This document shows positions 57,670-64,000 of a stretch of DNA of 64,000 nucleotides, one piece after another (the stretch's first letter is position 1; each line of letters begins with the position of its first letter). The DNA is from Eutreptiella sp. 'Long Island Sound 2002' (lineage: Eukaryota > Euglenozoa > Euglenophyceae > Eutreptiales > Eutreptiaceae). A program made the translations under genes and the position numbers. The stretch is from positions 44,145,704 to 44,209,703 of the forward strand of contig OZ038384.1 in NCBI GenBank assembly GCA_964036045.1, read 5' to 3'. The notes beneath the pieces are model-generated. The model saw nothing but the letters and a program-made list of their open reading frames with translations. It did not search any database and had not been told where the DNA came from.

Positions 57670-58700
57670 TAAGGACCCAGTTTTTTTTTGTTAAGTTTGG
57701 GTTTGGGACTCGCAATCCACGCTTTGGTGCGTGGCCCCTCGAGTTGGGGTTAGGGACTCTCAATCCACGCTCTGTTGCGTGTCCCGTCGAGTTGGGATTA
57801 GGGACTCACAAGCCACACTTTGTTGTGTGGCCCCTCGAGTTGGGGTTAGGGAGTCACAATCCACGCTTTGTTGTGTGTCCCCTCGAGTTGGGGTTAGGGA
57901 CTCACAATCCACGCTTTATTGTGTGGCCCCTCGAGTTGGGGTTAGGGACTCACAATCCACGCTCTGGTGCGTGGCCCCTCGAGTTGGGGTTAGGGACTCT
58001 CAATCCGCGCTTTGTTGTGTGGCCCCTTGAGTTGGGGTTAGGGAGTCACAATCCACGCTTTGTTGTGTGTCCCCTCGAGTTGGGGTTAGGGACTCACAAG
58101 CCACGCTTTGTTGCGTGGCCCCTCGAGTTGGGGTTAGGGACTCACAATCCACGCTTTATTGTGTGGCCCCTCGAGTTGGGGTTAGGGACTCACAATCCAC
58201 GCTCTGGTGCGTGGCCCCTCGAGTTGGGGTTAGGGACTCTCAATCCGCGCTTTGTTGTGTGGCCCCTCGAGTTGGGGTTAGGGACTCTCAATCCGCGCTG
58301 TGTTGTGTGGCCCCTCGAGTTGGGGTTACGGACTCACAATCTACGCTTTGTTCTGTGGCGCCTCGCGTTGGGGTTAGGGACTCTCCATCAAAGTTTTGTT
58401 GCGTGGCCCCTCGAGTTGGGGTTCGGGACTCACAATCCATGCTTTGTTGCGTGGCCCCTCGAGTTGGGTTTCGGGACTCACAATCCACGGTTTGTTGTGT
58501 GGCCCCTCGAGTTGGGGTTAGGGACTCACAATCCACGCTTTGTTGCGTGGCCCCTCAAGTTGGGGTTACGGACTCACAAGCCACGCTTTGTTGTGTGGCC
58601 CCTCGAGTTGGGGTTAGGGACTCACAATCCACGCTTTGTTGCGTGGCCCCTCGAGTTGGGGTTAGGGTGTCACAATCCACGCTTTGTTGTGTGTCCACCA
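57670..58700. repeat. 48-bp minisatellite with TTAGGG, about 21 units
   Basis: The unit is GTGTGGCCCCTCGAGTTGGG, GTTAGGGACTCACAATCCAC, GCTTTGTT. It contains a GGGGTTAGGG telomere-like word and an XhoI site. Because 48 is a multiple of three and the unit lacks stops, several frames on both strands stay open (one plus frame for about 400 codons, ELGLGTHNPRFVVWPL repeats). I treat these as non-coding. A single inverted copy lies at 59027-59066. Confidence 0.95.
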
Positions 58701-59010
58701 CCAGCTTCACGGTATTCAAGCTTTGAAAACCACAAGACCAACCGTCCGTTTGGAATTCCAAGGCGCGGTGCTTGGTCGTTAGCAAAGACTTCTTCAAGGC
58801 CGACAAGAAAGGACGGATCAAATGAGTGGAGCTTGGGGGTTCCCAAACCCACATGGTGAAAAGCTTCAACCGGACAAGACAATCGAAGGCACACACAAGC
58901 CCGTGCAACCCTTCCTTGTCATTGGAATTAACCACAAAAATGTGGCCGCAGCAGCACCTCATGTTGGCCATTCTTTCGCCGGATTCAACTCTCTGCATGT
59001 ACTTGGAGAG
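58690..59010 (-). pseudogene. C48 (Ulp1-like) peptidase domain fragment
   Basis: On the minus strand the frame reads CCCGHIFVVNSNDKEGLHGL, VCAFDCL, a spacer with LIRPFLSALKKSLL and then ALEFQTDGWSCGFQSLNTV. FDCL and Q-TDG-W-SCG-x-QS are the Asp, Gln and Cys motifs of Ulp1-type peptidases, and the GH before VVNS may be the catalytic His. The frame runs straight into the 48-bp minisatellite at its 3' end, so the C-terminus is lost. It is bracketed by inverted copies of the 48-bp unit (57670-58700 and 59027-59066). ULP genes are frequent passengers of plant and algal DNA transposons. Confidence 0.6.
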
Positions 59011-59026
59011 TCACTTGATACACCAC

Positions 59027-59066
59027 AGCGTGGATTGTGAGTCCCTAAATCCAACTCGAGGGGCCA
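59027..59066. repeat. single inverted copy of the 48-bp minisatellite unit
   Basis: CCACAGCGTGGATTGTGAGT then CCCTAAATCCAACTCGAGGG is the reverse complement of the 48-bp unit with two changes. With the array at 57670-58700 it forms an inverted pair around the peptidase fragment. Confidence 0.85.
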
Positions 59067-59565
59067 GCACCGGGGTACTTTTTCCGATGTGCTCCTCGTC
59101 CCAATGGGTGCCGGTTTTGTGGACTTTGTGCTGAGCATTGTTAATGTTGATCGTGCTGTGCGGGTCGTTCAAGCGCCCGGTGATGATGTGGAGGGTGTCA
59201 CCGAGCTTCCTAGCCCTCTTGAGTCCCCCCCCAGCACCCAAGTTGAGGGTGCACTTTCGGCTAAGGAGGAGAGTGTTCAGGCCAGCCCCACCCCTCTCGA
59301 AGGCAAGGAGGCCTCCGCCGAGCAGAGCGTGGAAAGCCCGGAGGCCACGCTGCAACGTTCCATGGCCACTCCCACAGAGGAGGAGGACACCCGTCTCAAG
59401 GTCCTCATCCGTGGAGAGTGGCGCAAGGTGCCGGATGGCTACCCAGTAGATGCATCTGGCCAGTTGGAGCGTGACTAGCTTTTCATCGATGACGTGGCCA
59501 AGCAGCTAGTGGCAGAGTTGCGCGCCGCTTGTCAGTTTGACCCAATCCTGGTGCAAAGCCAGTGA
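59041..59565 (+). CDS. transposon ORF fragment, acidic linker; in-frame TAG
   Basis: Frame +1 reads FSDVLLVPMGAGFVDFVLSI, VVQAPGDDVEGVTELPSPLE, a Ser/Glu/Pro linker, and TRLKVLIRGEWRKVPDGYPV, DASGQLERD, TAG (59476), then LFIDDVAKQLVAELRAACQF before TGA 59563. A one-base shift there leads to DTKTDLIYKCAFCNYL (ending 59613), whose counterpart DTKANLIFKHVFCNYL closes the ORF at 61394-61942. The two regions therefore hold paralogous copies of one transposon protein. Cys-x-Phe-Cys suggests a zinc site. Relic of part of this ORF also at 43476-43620. Confidence 0.5.
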
Positions 59566-59613
59566 CACAAAAACGGACTTGATCTACAAGTGTGCATTCT
59601 GCAACTACTTGTA

Positions 59614-60045
59614 GTGGGTGCATGTTTTGTGGGCTGTATTTTCCTCCGCCGATTGGTTTACCAATGGTGGAGCGTATAAGATTGCTATTATATTGGCCCC
59701 ATACCAGTGCCTTGGTGGCCTATAATGGTGGCACTAGCGTTGGCCATGGCCCTGTCAGGACTCTTTTTCTTGAGCCTGATTTTGTTCCCAGTGCAGGCAC
59801 ACTGGATGTTGGCTATGGCCCTGTCAGGACTCTTTTCTTGGGCTTGATTTTGAGTCTAGTGCCAATGACACCATGTGAAACTATGTTTTTTTGGCCGAGT
59901 CTCAACTAATTGGTGGTCACGTAGAGTACTATGTGCTTTGTGGACTCAGCGTCCCATCGTTAAGGTGGCTATTGGGTGCCGTACGGAACCGGCAGCTGTA
60001 CATATTGCGCATGTATTGCAAAGGTTGCATTTCTTTCAATTTTTC
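59614..60045 (+). mobile_element. non-coding transposon segment (GGCCATGGCCCTGTCAGGAC module)
   Basis: The sequence GGCCATGGCCCTGTCAGGAC occurs at 59744 and, as GGCTATGGCCCTGTCAGGAC, at 59811, and again near 61962. The block TGGCCGAGTCTCAACTAATT to TTGCATTTCTTTCAATTTTT matches 44512-44740. Likely intronic or 3' sequence of the element, following the FCNYL coding end. Confidence 0.7.
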
Positions 60046-60160
60046 ATTTTTTTTTTAATTCACATGACTTACCGCAAAAAAAAATTACACGCATTTACCG
60101 CAAAAAAAATTACATGACTAGACGATCTTTTTGTACACGACTTACATTTTTCACGATGGG
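60045..60160. repeat. A-rich TTACCGC repeat, copy 4
   Basis: Contains CATGACTTACCGCAAAAAAA, GCATTTACCGCAAAAAAAAT and TTTTTGTACACGACTTACAT, ending TTTTTCACG as in copy 2. Confidence 0.85.
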
Positions 60161-61393
60161 GAGCCTCTTTCTTTGGCCGAAGAGGTGAAGCGTGAGTTCG
60201 CCCGTGGGAATGCATCGTGGCATTCAATGTGCTTGTACTGTCCACCTTTTACGTGTGGTCGATGCAATAGGGCCGTATATTTGTGTTGTATCTACCGTGC
60301 TGGGTGCATTCACTCCTTGGTTGGAGTGGAGTGTCTAGCCCGACGGTTCAAGGATAGGGATGAGGTGAAACGGGTGCTGCAAAAGCGGGAGAAGGAAGTG
60401 CAGGTGGAAACCATCTTGCACCCAACCCCCTCTATGAATGTGGATGGAAGCAGCGCCTTTGTGGCCGACCCATCGAGTACCCCACTGGACCCCGTCCCAC
60501 CCAGTTCCATTCCGTCCGGAATCGTTGTCGCCGCACCATCTGGTGATCACCCAACATCTCCTACTGGGTGCCCTAGCTCTAGATCCTGGCTGGTGTGTGC
60601 AAAGCACTCAGTGATAGCCAAGGCTCGTTTCGCCCATCTTTGTCAGAGGCAGAGGCACTGCGTGGCAACGATTGGAGGCAGCTAATACATGTCACAGTTC
60701 TGGGTTTGTCGTCGCATCAATTTGAGGCACGCCGTTTCAGGGACCTCACCACCTAGAGCTATGTCACAGATTGTGCTTAGATTGTGGTGTATTACCGGCG
60801 GGCTGCCCAAACAGCTCTCAGTGCGGATTGGGACACAATGGGTGGTCCGCGACTCTTTGTGGAATGCTTCATGTGCCATTGCAAAACGCCGAAAACAGTT
60901 GGTGGGATCATGGGCAGAGCGCACGTTGCAAGCGTCGTCCATAAATATGTCTTTCGCACCACCCGTGATTGTGGCGCAGGTGTATAATTTGAGCAATTGG
61001 CATTGGGTGCTCCGCTTGTTGTTGATTGCCCCAACTTGCGAATACCTTTGCCTTAAGTTTGACCCAATGTGCGACCGGCCACACATTGTTGGGGCAAACC
61101 AGGAGGAGTTGGCTGTTGTGGATTTGATTGCCGAGCCAGAAGGCGTTGAACCACAACAGTGGAAGAAGTGGTCAAAGATTTTGGATGCTTTCGGTACCCT
61201 TGCAGTTGCAATTGCACCCCTGCATTCCACCTTCATACAGCAGATTGATGGTGTAAGTTGCCATCTGGCATGTCTCTTGACGTTGCATTGTGCCTTGTCT
61301 CGGCGCGTTGTCAAGGGCATATTGCAAGTGCCACAAGATCGATTGTGGTTGTTGCGTGAAATGGCTGAGGCTACTCTGTACTTCAGTCGTTGA
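60131..61393 (+). CDS. C48 (Ulp1-like) peptidase ORF with N-terminal Cys cluster; in-frame TAA
   Basis: Frame +2 is continuous for about 420 codons apart from TAA at 60683 (QRHCVATIGGS before, YMSQFWVCRRINLRHAVSGT after) and ends at TGA 61391. The true start is probably after the A-rich repeat (near 60155, GEPLSLAEEVKREFARG). A Cys cluster (MCLYCPPFTCGRCNRAVYLC) is followed by a Pro/Ser linker. The C-terminal part has SNWHWVLRLLLIAP (His), CEYLCLKFDPM (Asp) and TFIQQIDGVSCHLACLLTLH (Gln, Cys), the order and spacing of Ulp1-type cysteine peptidases, whose known members cut SUMO-like conjugates. In transposons their role is unclear. It looks like the most complete of the three peptidase ORFs. 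Confidence 0.6.
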
Positions 61394-61942
61394 AAATCGG
61401 CCTCCACCCCAAGGACCCCAGCGGTACATTGGGAGGTGGCTCGGATGTACCCCAAACCCAAATTTGTGGACCCCGTTGACACATGCTTTTCTTGTGATGG
61501 CAAACCTCACATGGCGTGCCGCGAATGTAAGGTTCTTCATTGTGCCTTGCGTGCGTCCATCTTGTGTCAATCAGAGATTTGTGTTGGGTTGCGACAATTC
61601 TGGACGGCCAACCTTGCTGCTGTTGCCGTTGCTTCTGCTGTTGTTGCTGCTGCTGCTGTTGACACCCGTACTAGTGTGCCTACCGTTGTTGGTGCTTCTG
61701 CTGTTAATACCCGTTGTGGTGTGTGGATTTGTTGCAAGTGGTATGCGGTGCCTCCTCAATATCCCCAAAATGCTGATGTTCAACCGAGAAATGACCAAGC
61801 ATTTTGCACCGAGCTGCAAGGGGAGTTGAAAACGGCTCTGTTTGGGATGTGCACCAATAATCCCACAGTGCGAGGCAAACCGCCCCATGCAGATACCAAG
61901 GCCAACTTGATTTTCAAGCATGTCTTTTGTAACTACTTGTAA
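61394..61942 (+). CDS. Cys-rich transposon ORF, paralogue of 59041-59613
   Basis: Directly after TGA 61391, in the same frame: STPRTPAVHWEVARMYPKPK, TCFSCDGKPHMACRECKVLH (four to five Cys in a C-x2-C...C-x2-C pattern), an Ala/Val-rich stretch, and FCTELQGELKTALFGMCTNN, ADTKANLIFKHVFCNYL. The end matches the FCNYL end at 59613. TAA at 61940 overlaps a perfect donor (ACTT then GTAAGT), so the ORF may be spliced onward rather than stop. The Cys pattern suggests a zinc-binding domain. No catalytic motif seen. Confidence 0.45.
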   Translation, partial: KSASTPRTPAVHWEVARMYPKPKFVDPVDTCFSCDGKPHMACRECKVLHCALRASILCQSEICVGLRQFWTANLAAVAVASAVVAAAAVDTRTSVPTVVGASAVNTRCGVWICCKWYAVPPQYPQNADVQPRNDQAFCTELQGELKTALFGMCTNNPTVRGKPPHADTKANLIFKHVFCNYL

Positions 61943-62060
61943 GTAGTTCCCACAGATGTTGGCCATGGCCCTGTCAGGACTCTTTCCTTGAGCCTGATTT
62001 TGTTTCTACTGCCCGACCCCAATTGTATTTTGTTATGTTGGCCGAGTGCCAACTAATTGG
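61943..62060 (+). mobile_element. third copy of the CCCTGTCAGGAC module
   Basis: TGTTGGCCATGGCCCTGTCA, GGACTCTTTCCTTGAGCCTG and TGGCCGAGTGCCAACTAATT match 59740-59910 and 44512-44590 in order. It ends near 62060. Confidence 0.7.
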
Positions 62061-62299
62061 TGTGCATGATGGTTTGGCCTAGGCGTTTGGGGATAATTGA
62101 GTGAGAGATAGTTGCGAGTCTTGCAAATCTAGGGACACGAGGTTGTGGAGAACACAGTGTTTTTCTATATGGACACATGTAGGCCACCTTGCTCATGTTG
62201 CACGAGCCAGCTTTGGGAAGCCCAACAAAGGGGCCTCGTTGCACTGTGTGCGCACTGTGTATATGGTGCACATGCAATCATTTTTTCCCTTCTATTATT

Positions 62300-62461
62300 C
62301 TAAAGAGTAGTGCAAAGGTTAGCCTTATCTTGTCAAGTCTGGGGCTTCATGAACGGATTGGTAAGCCCCCACAGTTCAATTTGCCTTCATGGAAGGAGAG
62401 GGCAGTACTCATTGCAAATACACCCCTAGATGTCGGGATGCCCCGCTGTATTGCACGTTGA
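62300..62461 (+). CDS. short coding-like fragment, unknown
   Basis: The frame SSAKVSLILSSLGLHERIGK and PPQFNLPSWKERAVLIANTP, closing with TGA 62459, looks like protein sequence. A nearby frame at 62575-62670 (NKLEVGLNTDKKPMVVEGFS) does as well. No family recognised; possibly exons of a host gene or a further relic. Confidence 0.25.
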   Translation, partial: LKSSAKVSLILSSLGLHERIGKPPQFNLPSWKERAVLIANTPLDVGMPRCIAR

Positions 62462-64000
62462 CCTCACTAATGCATTTTGGTTTTTCATCCTGATGTGTTT
62501 TGGTCTTTCATCCTGCCTGACTGTGTTTTGGGGTGCTTCCGGCTCGCCCTACGGTATGACTAAACGATTTGGAAAAATATGCGCTCAACAAGCTGGAGGT
62601 TGGACTCAACACTGATAAAAAACCCATGGTGGTGGAGGGCTTCAGTGACTGCCTCAATGCCTCATTTTAACAAATCAGCATCCCTAGCCACCACAAGGAA
62701 ATTATCAGTCTTCCTCTATGGTTTCGTTGTTAGTGCATGGCTTGGGAGTCCTTTTTGTAGGCTGTGCCGCCCCATGCATTGGCGTTCAGCATTAAGCATA
62801 CTAAGCCATAGAGACCAATGGGTCCAATAAAAGGGAATGGCCACAGTTACACAACATGGAATTATTGCATTTGCTTGTAAGGTGACATGGGGCAAAAGGA
62901 CGCAGAAACAACGAATAGTTAGAAGCAAAAGACGTGTTGAGAACCATGAAGAGCATGACATGACAGAGCATAACAAGAAGAACCGGAACATAAATGGCAC
63001 GGGGAAGGGCGGCGAGGCGTAGTTGTGCTGCAACATGACATGCCAGGTCAATTGTGCATTTGCCAGAATGCCCTACTATTTTTCATGGTGAACTGCAAAA
63101 GGAGATTTTACCCCACTGCTGTACATTTAAAATGCTGAATGAAATGGGGAATTCAAAAATGCCCCCAAAGCCGCAAATTCTTCGAGTTGGGCTATCTCTA
63201 CCTCCATCTTTCGTGTTACCTCCTTTTCTTCAAACCCTTTTTTGTTTCTACACAACCCCCGCCTTCTCTGGGTCCCCAAATGGGGAGAATTGAATACGGC
63301 TACATCACCATTACAGTGGGGCACATGTGGATCAAAAAGAATGTTTTTCTCGAAATTTGGCTATGCTTTATTGAGCTAATTTCAACCCATATTGACCCAC
63401 GCACATTCCCCAAAACCCTTGAAAGGGCCATTTGTTTCTTATGTAAAAGCCTTTTTGGTTTCACTGCAAGTTTCAGATGGAGGTGGTTGAGAGCCCTGCC
63501 TGCGGCTGCCTAGAATTGGGTTGGTTTCACAAAATCTGACTGGGTGTTTGATGAGTGAGTGTTCGGCCTAGCAGTTTAAGCACTGTGTGTTTCGTTGCAA
63601 CTATAGCGCGAGTCCATCTGCTACCCTCAACTGTTGTGCCGTGGTGCTGGATATGGATCAATCACCAGTCTTTGTCTGTGCCATGGGTGTTCAATGTCCC
63701 GAACCCTAGCAATGCCGCATTTTTTGTGCCTTGTTTGCTTGAGTAAACCAATAGTACATGGATTTAGTCCAAATCAATTGCAGTTTGCTACATTTAGTGC
63801 TTGTGGGAGGGCATTGTTTTCATGGGTACAAAGTATGGGTTCTACCGTCACCGTCCTATCTAGTGAAGCATCAGCGCAATTGAGGTGGGAACAATAGAAG
63901 AGGTAACTGCACAGGGAGCAATGAGGTCTAATGTTGTGTTGATGATGGTTAACAGCCACACAGCTCTTCATGGGGGCGCTCACGTGTCGGGCCAGGGGGG
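62462..64000. other. no supported gene
   Basis: Short ORFs (for example 62837-63022, basic) lack motifs or splice context. No repeat of note is seen apart from short homopolymers. Confidence 0.4.

Noticed and set aside
57670-58700. Interstitial telomere
   Set aside because: TTAGGG occurs once per 48-bp unit, not in tandem, so it is part of the minisatellite rather than telomeric repeat.
57645-58859. 404-codon ORF with 16-residue ELGLGTHNPRF repeats
   Set aside because: It is the 48-bp minisatellite; several frames on both strands are open because the unit length is a multiple of three and lacks stops.
62837-63022. 61-codon basic ORF
   Set aside because: No splice or homology context and composition expected by chance in A-rich sequence.

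Overview
The window is nuclear-type eukaryotic DNA. It has GT-AG introns, very low gene density, long homopolymer G/C runs, microsatellites, three large tandem arrays and many decayed transposons. There is no bacterial operon layout, no rRNA, no CRISPR array and no tRNA I could recognise. The best-supported ordinary gene is the 3' end of a C2-domain protein (exons 40547-40677 and 45480-45774) split by a 4.8-kb intron full of transposon debris. A minus-strand gene of unknown function lies at 6264-7061, and a coiled-coil exon with a Myc-like nuclear localisation motif at 1955-2410.

Layout. 0-7.7 kb: intergenic or intronic DNA with candidate host exons. 7.7-14.6 kb: a Cys-rich ORF fragment, then a long DDE-type transposon coding region (Cys-rich N-terminus, RNase-H-like core, C-terminal region, zinc finger, acidic/Pro-rich tail). 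14.6-28.25 kb: a satellite of about 58 units of about 235 bp. 28.3-30.9 kb: an ORF with KPQAPKEAA-type repeats and a Ulp1/adenain-like His-Asp-Gln-Cys peptidase domain. 32.0-32.8 kb: five duplicated exon-intron modules. 33.5-34.6 kb: a hAT-like transposase interrupted by a tandem repeat of about 86 bp. 36-39 kb: a frameshifted LINE-like endonuclease region with no reverse transcriptase. 40.5-45.8 kb: the C2 gene with a 586-bp foldback and a deleted transposon copy in its intron. 49.3-56.3 kb: the 86-bp repeat again, inverted and amplified into a 2310-bp higher-order repeat. 56.3-62 kb: a transposon complex with two further C48-like peptidase domains and a 48-bp minisatellite.

The most interesting observation concerns stop codons. 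Reading across the clearly coding frames I find 14 in-frame TAG/TAA codons with good coding sequence on both sides. The better-supported reading frames end in TGA (6264 minus, 8275, 14661, 30419, 36627, 45772, 57156, 61391). This fits a nuclear code in which TAR is sense (probably Gln) and TGA is the only stop, as known in some ulvophyte green algae, ciliates and diplomonads. The competing explanation is decay of silenced transposons, because nearly all the cases are in transposon ORFs and the host-like exons use only CAR for Gln. I cannot name the organism; a green alga or another protist with a large repeat-rich genome is an inference. Family assignments come from motifs I recognise, not from any search.
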